64,000 bases of DNA from Bifidobacterium breve (GCA_945862505.1 CAMAYJ010000001.1:37184-101183), one strand, 5' to 3'; shown: positions 43,955 through 52,620, counted from the first letter of the stretch. Notes: generated from the letters alone by a model not told the origin. Translations and numbers: made by a program.

Positions 43955-45061
43955 ATGAAGGGCATTGTTTTCACTGGAGAAGCAGCTGAAGTACTAGACG
44001 GACTCGAAGTCCGCGATCCCGGCGCTGGTGAGGTCATCGTCAAAGTGATGGCTGCTGGCGTTTGCCACAGCGACGTCACCGCTGCGGCGGGTGCGTTCGG
44101 ATGGCCATCGCCGGCCGTGCTGGGCCACGAAGGCGCTGGCATTGTCGAAAAGGTCGGCACGGGCGTCACGCATGTCGTCGAAGGTGATCACGTCATCATC
44201 TCAACGCTTGCTGCGTGCGGCGTCTGTAAGGCCTGCGCGCAGGGCAAGCCCACGCGTTGTCGTCAGACACTCGGAAACATGGCTCAGCCGTTCACGCTGA
44301 ATGGTGAAGCGTGCTGGAACTTTGCTGCTGCTTCGGTGTTTACCGAGCGCACAGTGGTTCGTGGTTTCCAGGCGGTGAAGATTCCCAAGGACGTTCCGTT
44401 CACATCGGCCTGCCTCGTTGGCTGTGGCGTGATGACGGGTGCTGGTGCGGTGCTGTATCGCTCCGACGTCAAGATCGGCCAAACCGCGGTCGTGTACGGC
44501 TGCGGCGGCGTTGGGCTCAACGCTATTCAGGCGTTGCGCGTCAAGCGTGCGTCGCGCATCATCGCCATCGACACCGAACCGGAAAAGGAAGCTCTGGCTC
44601 GCCAGTTCGGCGCCACCGACTTCCTCAACGGCCGCGATGAAGACATCGTCGAGCAGGTTCGTCGCCTCGTTCCCTACAGCGACACCGAGCTTTCCGGTCC
44701 GTTCAACGCCGGTGGAGTCGACTGGGTGTACGACGTCGTCGGCCACCCAACAGTGACCTCGAACGCCCTTGAAATGCTTGATTGGGGCGGCACCGTTGTC
44801 ATCATTGGTACGCCAGGCGGCGACGCAACGTTCACGCTCCCATATCAGCGCTTCACGCAGAACGAACGCTCAGTGATCGGTTGTCGTGCTGGTTCCTACA
44901 GCCCGCATAGCGACATGGTGCAGATCATCGATCTCTATCGTCGTGGTGAATTCATGCTCGACGAACTCGTTACCGCTACATATCCGCTCGAGGGATTCCA
45001 CGACGCGGTGCACGACATGCATTCAGGCGCAGTCGCCCGCGGCGTGCTCACAATCGGCTGA
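43955..45061 (+). CDS. Zinc-dependent alcohol dehydrogenase (MDR family)
   Basis: This 368-aa medium-chain alcohol dehydrogenase has a catalytic-zinc set in GVCHSD and GHEGAG. The structural-zinc cluster is CGVCKACAQGKPTRC with four Cys. The cofactor loop is YGCGGVGLNAIQ, followed by IIAIDTEPEK, whose acidic residue favours NAD. It resembles the AdhD/class III-like branch of actinobacteria. ATG 43955 follows GGGGGA. It sits 51 bp after the aldehyde dehydrogenase, so an alcohol-to-acid route is likely. Confidence 0.9.
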   Translation: MKGIVFTGEAAEVLDGLEVRDPGAGEVIVKVMAAGVCHSDVTAAAGAFGWPSPAVLGHEGAGIVEKVGTGVTHVVEGDHVIISTLAACGVCKACAQGKPTRCRQTLGNMAQPFTLNGEACWNFAAASVFTERTVVRGFQAVKIPKDVPFTSACLVGCGVMTGAGAVLYRSDVKIGQTAVVYGCGGVGLNAIQALRVKRASRIIAIDTEPEKEALARQFGATDFLNGRDEDIVEQVRRLVPYSDTELSGPFNAGGVDWVYDVVGHPTVTSNALEMLDWGGTVVIIGTPGGDATFTLPYQRFTQNERSVIGCRAGSYSPHSDMVQIIDLYRRGEFMLDELVTATYPLEGFHDAVHDMHSGAVARGVLTIG

Positions 45062-45147
45062 TTTCATCGTCGAAACTATTCGTTGCCTGAATCCGCACGC
45101 ACTGTCGTGAAGGTTTCTCGCGCAAAGAACACAACAATGAGGAAACA

Positions 45148-45894
45148 GTGGAACAACGGTATGTAGGCAAGGGCGTCATCGTTACTGGTGCCGGTTCAGG
45201 AATTGGTCGCGGTGTCGCCGAACGTCTCGGGGCCGAAGGTGGAAAGGTCGCATGCCTCGATGTGAACATCGAGAACGCGCAAGAAACCGCCAACGCAATC
45301 GGTAACGGTGCCCTCGCATTCGCGTGTGATGTCAGCAGTTGGGCCAATGTCGAATCCGTCGTCGCCGACGCGACAAAGGCATTCGGTCAGGTCGACATGC
45401 TGTGCAACGTTGCGGGCATCGGCGGCTTTGACAACAGCCACGATGGCGACCCGGCGAAGTTCGAACGGATGATCGCGGTCAATCTCACCGGCACCTACTT
45501 CATGTGTCGCGCCGTGCTTCCTCAGATGGTTGAACGTGGTCACGGTGTCATCGTGAATACCTCCTCAACCGCGGCAGTCATGGGCCAGCCATGGAGCTCC
45601 GCCTACTGCGCCTCAAAGGGTGGCGTTTCGGCGCTCACCCGTGCGCTGGCCACCGAATACGACGTGCCGATTCGTATCTGTGCCGTCGCTCCTGGTGGGG
45701 TCGAGACGAACATGTATTCGGCGTTTATCCCGCCCAAGGGCGCTGATTGGGGGCGCATGCGCAAGATGTCTCGCGACAATGTCGAGGTCGGAAAACCCGC
45801 TGAACTTGCCAGTTTCTATGCCTATTTGGGCTCGGACGAAGCCCGTTATGTCAGCGGTGCAACCCTGCTGATGGACGGTGGCATTTCTTGTTAG
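45148..45894 (+). CDS. Short-chain dehydrogenase/reductase
   Basis: This 248-aa classical SDR has VTGAGSGIG, CNVAGIGG and catalytic YCASK, ending ATLLMDGGISC. An Asp after beta-2 (CLDVN) indicates NAD(H). The GTG start at 45148 follows GAGGA. It is the last of three redox genes (42440, 43955, 45148) before the second transporter operon. The substrate is unassigned. Confidence 0.85.
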   Translation: MEQRYVGKGVIVTGAGSGIGRGVAERLGAEGGKVACLDVNIENAQETANAIGNGALAFACDVSSWANVESVVADATKAFGQVDMLCNVAGIGGFDNSHDGDPAKFERMIAVNLTGTYFMCRAVLPQMVERGHGVIVNTSSTAAVMGQPWSSAYCASKGGVSALTRALATEYDVPIRICAVAPGGVETNMYSAFIPPKGADWGRMRKMSRDNVEVGKPAELASFYAYLGSDEARYVSGATLLMDGGISC

Positions 45895-46059
45895 TCACGA
45901 ACTAATCGGAACTTTGGTTACCGATTGGTCACTTTGAGGTGATGGGCTGGCGACGGGGTCGTCGTCAACCCATCGGCGCTTTTGTGCCGACCGTCACACA
46001 GGAGTTTGTGAATTCGGTTATGGTTCGGAAAGTTGTTCAATAAACCCAGGGGGAATCCA

Positions 46060-47439
46060 GTGAAGCGAATTAGAGCAGGTGTGCTCATAGCGGCTCTCAG
46101 CGTCAGCATCCTTGCTGTCGGTTGTGGCCGTAGTGGGTCAGACAGCGAAAATGGTTCGGGCGAAAGTCCCGCAGCCAAGGCAAATGCCAATTGCACAAAA
46201 GAAGCACTGCAAGCTACTGAAATTGGCGTGAGCGCGGACACCATCACCGTTGAGGTCATGGCCGATACCGGTTCACCGTTGGCACCTGGTTTGTTCCAGG
46301 GCAATGTCGATGCGATGAACGCCTACGCCAAGTGGGTGAACGCCAATGGCGGTGTTGGATGTCGTCAGCTCAAGGTTGAAGCCTGGGATTCCAAGCTTGA
46401 TCCGACCGAGAGCAAAAATGGCATTATCAATGCATGCAAGACCGCTGTTGCGATGGTGGGTGGCAATGCATTGTTCAACCCCGACGTGACCGACCTTGGG
46501 AAGTGTGTTGATAAGGCAGGACAGCCGATTGGTATTCCCGACTTTGCTGCTCTCGCCAACGATGTGAACGAGCAGTGCGCTGCAAATGCTTGGATCGTTC
46601 AAGCGGTGTCCGAGCCCTGCACCGGAGTAAACACCGGAGTTCGTGACCTCAATGCTTTTGTTGGAGCAACGAACTTCTACAAGACGATCCAACCGAATCT
46701 CAAGGGTGTCTTTCTGGTCCCTGGTGATCTGCCCACCACGGTGCAGTCATCTACCTATCAGATCGAAGCTCAGAGGTCGGCGGGCGTGACGTGGATTGAC
46801 ACGATGAAGGTGTCGGGTCGTTCCGAGCAGTCAGCGTTCAACACGTACGTGCAGGCCCTGAAGACTGGCGGCGGCAACTACGCCTACATGGGCTCAAATG
46901 ACGTCGCTATGACGAAACTCCGTAAGGAAGCGAAGGCACAGGGGCTCACTGGCGTCGATGTATGGGCATGTTCACTGGCCTGCTACACCGAAAACTTCAA
47001 GACTGCTGGTGCTGATGTCGATGGCACCTATGTCTGGATGCAATTCGTTCCATTCGAGGAAGCCTCGAGCAATAAGACAGTGGAAACGTACGTGAATGCA
47101 ATGGGTGGCAAGCCTGATTCCTTTGGTGCTCAGGCATGGCAGGCCGGCATGGCCTTCACTCAGGCGGTCAATGAGATCGTCGCCGAAAAGGGTGCCAACG
47201 CAATCACTCGTGCAAATATCCTCGCGAAGATGAAGACGCTTTCATTCGACGCTGGTGGTTGGATTGGCAAGGCTCGCACTTCGCCGAAGGTGTTCTCTGA
47301 CTGCATGGTGATCATGCAAATCAATGGCGGCAAGTTCCAACGAGTCTTCCCCAAGGAAGTTGGCACGCTTGATTGCAAGAGTTCAAACATCGTGACTGTC
47401 AAGATTGATCCCGCGGCTGCTGCTGCAAATATCAAGTAG
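46060..47439 (+). CDS. Periplasmic-binding-type lipoprotein of Liv system 2
   Basis: This 459-aa solute-binding lipoprotein is of the Leu/Ile/Val-binding (type 1) class. The signal MKRIRAGVLIAALSVSILAVGC ends at the probable lipid-anchored Cys22, with an Asp/Ser/Gly linker next. The body contains VEVMADTGSPLAPGLFQGN, WVNANGGVGCRQL and GVDVWACSLACYTENF. It has more cysteines than usual, so disulfides are possible. The GTG start follows AGGGGG. A terminator-like hairpin separates it from the permease, allowing binding protein in excess. The ligand need not be an amino acid. Confidence 0.88.
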   Translation: MKRIRAGVLIAALSVSILAVGCGRSGSDSENGSGESPAAKANANCTKEALQATEIGVSADTITVEVMADTGSPLAPGLFQGNVDAMNAYAKWVNANGGVGCRQLKVEAWDSKLDPTESKNGIINACKTAVAMVGGNALFNPDVTDLGKCVDKAGQPIGIPDFAALANDVNEQCAANAWIVQAVSEPCTGVNTGVRDLNAFVGATNFYKTIQPNLKGVFLVPGDLPTTVQSSTYQIEAQRSAGVTWIDTMKVSGRSEQSAFNTYVQALKTGGGNYAYMGSNDVAMTKLRKEAKAQGLTGVDVWACSLACYTENFKTAGADVDGTYVWMQFVPFEEASSNKTVETYVNAMGGKPDSFGAQAWQAGMAFTQAVNEIVAEKGANAITRANILAKMKTLSFDAGGWIGKARTSPKVFSDCMVIMQINGGKFQRVFPKEVGTLDCKSSNIVTVKIDPAAAAANIK

Positions 47440-47457
47440 CACCAACACCTAGTAGTG

Positions 47458-47491
47458 AGAGGGGTCAGCCCGTCTAAGGGCTGGCCCCTCT
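47458..47491 (+). terminator. Intercistronic hairpin between binding protein and permease
   Basis: AGAGGGGTCAGCCC (47458-47471) pairs with GGGCTGGCCCCTCT (47478-47491); one pair is G-T. GTTTCAC follows. Partial termination here would give more binding protein than permease, as in many ABC importer operons. Confidence 0.7.
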
Positions 47492-47524
47492 GTTTCACAT
47501 CAAAACATTCCAGTAGGGGGGAAC

Positions 47525-49729
47525 ATGCGGCTCAAAGTCAGTCCACGGCTGATTTCCGCGATTGTCGTTGGTCTCGTCATCCTTTTCTTGGTCAACAAGA
47601 ACTGGGGAGGAGCGTCAATTAGCGCGAAGACAATTTCGTCGTTCCTCGTTGTAGGTATTGCCCTCGGTGGCATTTATGCCATTACTGCCGGTGGCCTCGT
47701 TGTTACCTACGCCACAACTGGCATTTTCAATTTTGCCCATGCGGCTATCGGATGTTTTTTGGCCTTTTGTTATTGGCAACTCACGGTGAAGCAAGGATTA
47801 CCGACGGTGGTTGCACTGATCATCACGTTATTTGTGATCGCTCCCGCGATTGGGTTCCTACTCGACAAAGTGATTATGCGGCGCCTCCGCGATGCCGCAC
47901 TTGTTGTGCAACTCATGGTCACTGTTGGCCTGATGCTCACATTTATGGGCATCACGCTCACCATTTGGTCTCCAAAAACAGGCCGCTCCTTGCCCCAGTT
48001 CTTTCAAAACACTCAAGGCGTGCAGTTTGGCGATGTAACCGCAACCTGGCATCGGATTATCACCGTTGTCGTTGCGCTGCTCGTTGCTCTCGGATTGCGA
48101 TTTCTCCTGTACAAAACGCGCTTAGGCATTTCGATGCGGGCCGTTGTTGACAGTCGCAGTCTGGCTGGCCTCACTGGGGCAAAGCCTTCGATTATTTCTG
48201 GTTCCTCGTGGGCTTTGGGTTGCATGACTGCCGGCCTTGCCGGCATTCTGATCGCACCCGAGACCGGTCTCGTGGTTGAGAACCTCGCACTCATCATTGT
48301 TGTGGCTTCAGCCGCTGCTGCGATAGCGCAGCTCAAATCAATTCCCATGGCGTTTATTGGTGGTTTGGTGATTGGTCTGGCGAAGTCGTTTTCGGCGGTG
48401 TATCTCGAATGGGGCAAGGACTGGGCCTATGCCGACGAGGCTATTCCGGCTGCGATTTTGTTTATTGCTCTTCTGTTCCTGCCCATGGCCCGGCTCGAAA
48501 CCGGAAAGATCCGAATTACCAAACGCACTGAGCGCCTTACGAAACCTTGGGAGGCCGCACTCGGGGCTGGTGTGATGATCGCAATTGTTGGCGCGTGGGC
48601 GAACGGTTGGATCCCCTGGATCAGTGGCACGACCTTCGGCGAGCGCTCGACGGTCTGGCTAGGCCGAGGCGCTGGCTTCCTCGTCCTCGGTCTGGTCATG
48701 CTCTCGCTCATCCCATTGATTGGTTGGGCGGGGCAGGTGAGTTTCGCCAACTACGCGATCGCCGGTATCGGTGCAGTGCTGTTCTCTCACTTCGGTGGTC
48801 AGAACGGCGATGCCCTCGGCATCGTGTGGGTCATGCTGATTTGTGCACCGCTTGGTCTGGCCATAGCGCTTCCCGCTCTCCGACTAAAGGGTCTGTATCT
48901 CGCTCTCGCAACGATGGCATTCGCCGAAGTGGCCGACAAAGTACTTATTCGTCACCCAAGCATGCTCGACCCGTCGGCGACCGGCGTTTTGTTCAAGCCG
49001 GTGAACTTCTTCGGCATCACGATTAGTTCAAGTGCGAGTGATCGCAAAGCTTTCCTGATGTTTTTGGTCATCGCGTTTGCATTGCTGTTCTTTATGCTTG
49101 AGATGCTTCGCCGAACGCGTTGGGCACGGCGCTGGATCGCTATGTCTGATTCCCCGGCAGCTTCGGCCACTATCGGCGTCAATCTGACCACCACGAAGAT
49201 GATGGTGTTCATGTTGTCCGGAGCAATGGCCGGATTCGCCGGTTGCATGATTGGCCTGCAGCGTGGTGCTTTGTCCGTCGATTCGTTCCCCCTCTTTGCC
49301 GGGCTACCCCTCGTGCTGCTCATAGCGGTTCAGGGGGTTCGCTATCCCGTTGCTGCCTTCATGGGCTTCATCGGTTTGGCATCTTTTCCCGCGCTTTTCG
49401 AGGTGCTCGGTAAGCCGTCATGGCTCACGGCGATCGAACTCATCGGTCCAGGTATCGCAGCAATAGCCATGGCGTATCGACCCGAAGGGGCGGTCTTCTA
49501 TTCCGGTCGAGACCTCGCCGGCCTCTTACCCTGGCGAAAAGATGCACGTGAGGAAAAGGCGCTTGCCGTCGCCAAAGAACGAGAACAAAACATAGGCAAA
49601 GACGAGATCGGCGACATGGGTCTGACCCGCCCGTTCAGTGCCGACAAAGTTGCTCAACTCGACCGGGTCCTCGATATCACAGACCTTGTCGACGAACACA
49701 AGATGGCCCCAACCGGAGGCGCGTCATGA
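47525..49729 (+). CDS. Fused LivH-LivM ABC permease, system 2
   Basis: This 734-aa membrane protein has a LivH-like N-terminal half (LVVGIALGGIYAITAGGLVVTY, IFNFAHAAIGCF) and a LivM-like C-terminal half (LIGWAGQVSFANYAIAGIGAV, LRLKGLYLALATMAFAEV, AMSDSPAASATIGVNL). A charged cytoplasmic tail of about 70 residues follows, like system 1 (both contain TRPFS/DRPFTxxxxAxxD). ATG 47525 follows GGGGGAAC. Its last 4 nt overlap livG. Confidence 0.9.
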   Translation: MRLKVSPRLISAIVVGLVILFLVNKNWGGASISAKTISSFLVVGIALGGIYAITAGGLVVTYATTGIFNFAHAAIGCFLAFCYWQLTVKQGLPTVVALIITLFVIAPAIGFLLDKVIMRRLRDAALVVQLMVTVGLMLTFMGITLTIWSPKTGRSLPQFFQNTQGVQFGDVTATWHRIITVVVALLVALGLRFLLYKTRLGISMRAVVDSRSLAGLTGAKPSIISGSSWALGCMTAGLAGILIAPETGLVVENLALIIVVASAAAAIAQLKSIPMAFIGGLVIGLAKSFSAVYLEWGKDWAYADEAIPAAILFIALLFLPMARLETGKIRITKRTERLTKPWEAALGAGVMIAIVGAWANGWIPWISGTTFGERSTVWLGRGAGFLVLGLVMLSLIPLIGWAGQVSFANYAIAGIGAVLFSHFGGQNGDALGIVWVMLICAPLGLAIALPALRLKGLYLALATMAFAEVADKVLIRHPSMLDPSATGVLFKPVNFFGITISSSASDRKAFLMFLVIAFALLFFMLEMLRRTRWARRWIAMSDSPAASATIGVNLTTTKMMVFMLSGAMAGFAGCMIGLQRGALSVDSFPLFAGLPLVLLIAVQGVRYPVAAFMGFIGLASFPALFEVLGKPSWLTAIELIGPGIAAIAMAYRPEGAVFYSGRDLAGLLPWRKDAREEKALAVAKEREQNIGKDEIGDMGLTRPFSADKVAQLDRVLDITDLVDEHKMAPTGGAS

Positions 49730-50469
49730 GTTCCATTCTCAGCACTCAAGATGTTGTTGTGCGCTTCGGCGTGCTTCAGGCGGTGTCACAGGCATCGATC
49801 GAAGTGATCGAAGGGCGAGTCACCGGACTGATCGGCCCCAATGGGGCCGGCAAGACAACGCTGTTCAACGTCATCACCGGATTGCAGGAGCCAACTGCGG
49901 GCAAGGTATTTTTCGACGGTAAGGACATCACGAACAAGACTCCGTTTAAGCGGGCTCGTTTAGGAATCGCACGAACGTTTCAGAAACTTGAAGTATTCGG
50001 CAGCCTTTCTGCTCGCGAAAACATTTTGGTGGCTGCCGAACAGCGCAAAACCTGGGATCGTTCGGGTTTTGATCCGGCAAAGGTATGCGATGAGATTTTG
50101 GCCAAAGTAGGCCTTTCTCATGTTTCAGAGTTCATGGTCGGAACCCTTCCAACCGGAACCGCTCGACTCGTGGAATTAGCGCGTGCCCTTGCGTCTAACC
50201 CGCGAGTGCTCCTGCTCGATGAGCCCTCCTCTGGTTTAAACGAAGAAGAGACTGAAGAGATGGCGGCCTTGCTCAAGACATTTGTCGAAGAAGGGCTTGC
50301 CGTGCTCCTTGTTGAGCACGACATGTCATTTGTTATGGGTACGTGTGAGTACATCCATGTTCTTGATTTCGGAGTCATCATTGCCGAGGGAACGCCGGCC
50401 GAAGTGCAGGCCGATTCGCATGTGCAAGCCGCCTATCTGGGCACCAAGACCGAGGAGCAAGCGTCATGA
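49726..50469 (+). CDS. livG: LivG-type ABC ATPase with altered signature, system 2
   Basis: This 247-aa ATPase has Walker A GPNGAGKTT (37-45), Q-loop ARTFQKLEVFG, Walker B VLLLDEPSSG and H-loop VEHDMSF. The signature loop is LPTGTAR (about 143-149) in place of a LAYGQQR-type motif, the same unusual change as in system 1. It overlaps both neighbours by 4 nt, implying coupled translation. Confidence 0.9.
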   Translation: MSSILSTQDVVVRFGVLQAVSQASIEVIEGRVTGLIGPNGAGKTTLFNVITGLQEPTAGKVFFDGKDITNKTPFKRARLGIARTFQKLEVFGSLSARENILVAAEQRKTWDRSGFDPAKVCDEILAKVGLSHVSEFMVGTLPTGTARLVELARALASNPRVLLLDEPSSGLNEEETEEMAALLKTFVEEGLAVLLVEHDMSFVMGTCEYIHVLDFGVIIAEGTPAEVQADSHVQAAYLGTKTEEQAS

Positions 50470-51173
50470 CCCCGATCCTCGAACTGAACAACATCCGGGG
50501 CGGCTACGGCACAATCGACGTGCTGCACGGCGTCAACCTCACACTCGAGGTCGGTCAGGTACACGCCCTTCTCGGGCCCAATGGTGCAGGTAAGACCACC
50601 ACGCTTGGGATCTGCAGCGGTCAGATCCTTCCCTCTGGCGGCCAATTACTGATGAGTGGTCGCGAGGTCAACGGAGTGAGCAGCGATGTTCTCGCTCGGG
50701 CAGGCGTTTGTTTGGTTCCCGAAGGACGGGGAATCTTCCCGAACCTCACCGTGACTGAAAATCTGCGCATGTTTACCCACGCTGGCGTGTCACTGACTGA
50801 TGTCCAAGACAAAGCATTTACGCAGTTCCCGCGCTTGAAGGAACGGCGCAAGCAGATCGCCGGAACGCTGTCTGGTGGCGAGCAGCAGATGCTGGCCATG
50901 GCCCGCGCACTTGCAGTGAACCCATCGCTCCTGCTCCTCGATGAACTTTCCATGGGTCTCGCCCCATTGATTGTTGAGGAACTGTATGAACGTGTGGCAG
51001 AACTCGCAGCGCAAGGTATTTCCATCCTCGTGGTGGAGCAGTTCGCCCAAGCCGTGCTGGGCGTGTCGACCGTTGCGTCGATCATGTTGCACGGACGAAT
51101 TACTCGTACCGGACCACCCGCTGAGATCGCCGAAGAACTGACCGAGGCGTATCTGGGCGGAACAACCCATTGA
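50466..51173 (+). CDS. livF: LivF-type ABC ATPase, system 2
   Basis: This 235-aa ATPase has Walker A GPNGAGKTT (37-45), canonical LSGGEQQMLAMARAL, Walker B LLLLDELSMGLAP and VVEQFAQAVLGVS. It should form the heterodimeric motor with the preceding LivG. The small membrane-protein gene follows after 25 bp. Confidence 0.92.
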   Translation: MTPILELNNIRGGYGTIDVLHGVNLTLEVGQVHALLGPNGAGKTTTLGICSGQILPSGGQLLMSGREVNGVSSDVLARAGVCLVPEGRGIFPNLTVTENLRMFTHAGVSLTDVQDKAFTQFPRLKERRKQIAGTLSGGEQQMLAMARALAVNPSLLLLDELSMGLAPLIVEELYERVAELAAQGISILVVEQFAQAVLGVSTVASIMLHGRITRTGPPAEIAEELTEAYLGGTTH

Positions 51174-51198
51174 TGAACGCCAGAACAACGGAGGAAAC

Positions 51199-51555
51199 AT
51201 GAGTAACACTGAAACCACCCCGTCGGCCCGCCTCCAGGAGTTCCAGGGCGAAGTCGACGCAATGAAGGTTGACGGAGGCAAGGCCAATCCGGAGCGAACA
51301 TGGGTCATCCTTGGTGCCCTGTTGATGATCGCCGGCATTGTGCTGTCACTCATCTCTTGGCTGACCCTTCAAAGCAGCGGCAAAGGCGCAAAGACCGAGG
51401 ACCTTCTCGCTATGGGAACATTCGGACTTGTCCTCGCCGTCGTGGGCGCAGCGCTCTTTATCGTGATGTCACTGCGTCGTTACTTCCGCTTCTGGCTTGT
51501 TCGTCTCATCTTCGAACAGCGCGAAGCGGCCGATCGCATTTCAGGCAAGAACTAG
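51199..51555 (+). CDS. Small two-helix membrane protein linked to Liv system 2
   Basis: This 118-aa paralogue of the protein at 30087 has a charged N-terminus (RLQEFQGEVD), ANPERTW, transmembrane segments at about 35-56 and 72-92 (VVGAALFIVM), then YFRFWLVRLIFEQ and ADRISGKN. GGAGG precedes the ATG. Same size, topology and position at the end of a Liv operon argue for a shared role with the transporter. I do not recognise the family. Confidence 0.75.
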   Translation: MSNTETTPSARLQEFQGEVDAMKVDGGKANPERTWVILGALLMIAGIVLSLISWLTLQSSGKGAKTEDLLAMGTFGLVLAVVGAALFIVMSLRRYFRFWLVRLIFEQREAADRISGKN

Positions 51556-51583
51556 CAGCCACAGTTCACGCAGGCGGATCCTT

Positions 51584-51617
51584 GATTGAGGGGACGGGGA
51601 GACCCGTTCCTTCAATC
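51584..51617 (+). terminator. Hairpin terminator ending Liv operon 2
   Basis: GATTGAGGGGACGGG (51584-51598) pairs with CCCGTTCCTTCAATC (51603-51617) with two G-T pairs, loop GAGA, followed by GTTT. Confidence 0.65.
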
Positions 51618-51653
51618 GTTTCGGCGTAACTCGCCGCAGTACGAGTGGTGTCC

Positions 51654-51670
51654 TAGATTGACAACGTCAA
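51654..51670 (+). promoter_or_regulatory. -10 TAGATT overlapping palindrome TTGACAACGTCAA
   Basis: TAGATT (51654-51659) fits the actinobacterial -10 pattern TAnnnT. Its last two bases begin the perfect palindrome TTGAC-AAC-GTCAA (51658-51670). The -35 region is poor. It lies 37 nt before the amidohydrolase start at 51707. Confidence 0.45.
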
Positions 51671-51706
51671 CAAATTTCACGTTGCCAATTCCAGGGGGAA
51701 GACAGC

Positions 51707-52600
51707 ATGGCCATGCCGACCGACGTCCCGGTCATCGACACGATGATTGGCTTTCCGGCTCGCGACCTGAAGGCGCAGTACGAGTTCATTACCAAGCAAA
51801 CCAAGGACACACAGTCCAAGGAAGAGTTTGAATTTCCGGCCGAGTACATGTTTAAGTCTCCGCCGGATAAGGAAAAAGAAGTTCGCGAAACCGAAGATCC
51901 GGTTGGCTACACGCTTGATCAAATGGACAAGTGCGGCGTGTCCATTGGCATGGTCGGTGTAGGGCATCGCGAAGGTCAGGGCGAAGCAACTGGTGAAGAC
52001 GCGATCAAGCGTTACCCCGGTCGCTTTATTGGTTCTGTCGGTGCTGATCCCAACGACGGCATGGCCGGTATCGAAAACATCGTGCGTGCCTATGAGACCT
52101 GGGGTGTGCGTTCGATCAGCATGTTCCCGGCTGGTTGTTTCCCGCAGGTGCCGATCAACGACAAGAAGATGTATCCGATCTACGCGAAGGCCTGCGAGCT
52201 CGATATTCCTGTGTTCGTTTGCACCGGCATTCCCGGCCCGCGTCTGAAGTTCCAGTGCCAGCACGTTGAACATGTCGATGAGGTCATGTACGACTTCCCC
52301 GAACTCACCTACGTGTCACGTCACGGCTGTCAGCCATGGACCGAACTCATGGTCAAGCTCATGCTCAAGTGGCCTGGTCTGCACTACTCAACCTCGGCCT
52401 TCGCTCCGAAGCATTACGACCCGCGCATCATCGACTACGCCAACACCCGGGGCTCCGACAAGATCATCTATGCCGGCTATTTCCCGATGGGTCTGTCGCT
52501 GAACCGAATCATGACCGAAATGCGTGATGTGCCGTTCAACGACAACGTTTGGCCCAAGTTCCTGCATGACAACGCTGCCCGGGTTCTGAAGCTGGATTGA
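51707..52600 (+). CDS. Amidohydrolase-2 family protein
   Basis: This 297-aa TIM-barrel amidohydrolase is shorter than the other four in the window. It lacks the early DxH motif (VIDTMIGFPARDL instead). It keeps VSIGMVGVGHREGQG, a central CTGIPGPRLKFQCQHVEHVDEVM and YVSRHGC, and has YAGYFPMGLSLNRIM where SDYPH is expected. Metal ligands may therefore differ, and it may be non-hydrolytic. It precedes fadE30-like and ipdF genes by 20 bp, tying it to C/D-ring degradation. A GGGGGAAG site precedes the ATG. Confidence 0.78.
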   Translation: MAMPTDVPVIDTMIGFPARDLKAQYEFITKQTKDTQSKEEFEFPAEYMFKSPPDKEKEVRETEDPVGYTLDQMDKCGVSIGMVGVGHREGQGEATGEDAIKRYPGRFIGSVGADPNDGMAGIENIVRAYETWGVRSISMFPAGCFPQVPINDKKMYPIYAKACELDIPVFVCTGIPGPRLKFQCQHVEHVDEVMYDFPELTYVSRHGCQPWTELMVKLMLKWPGLHYSTSAFAPKHYDPRIIDYANTRGSDKIIYAGYFPMGLSLNRIMTEMRDVPFNDNVWPKFLHDNAARVLKLD

Positions 52601-52620
52601 TCAGGTCCTAAAGTGAGCCC

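Noticed and set aside
45904-45926. Hairpin AATCGGAAC/GTTACCGATT after the SDR at 45148
   Set aside because: The stem has a bulge and no T-run follows. It could be a weak terminator but is not supported enough to list.
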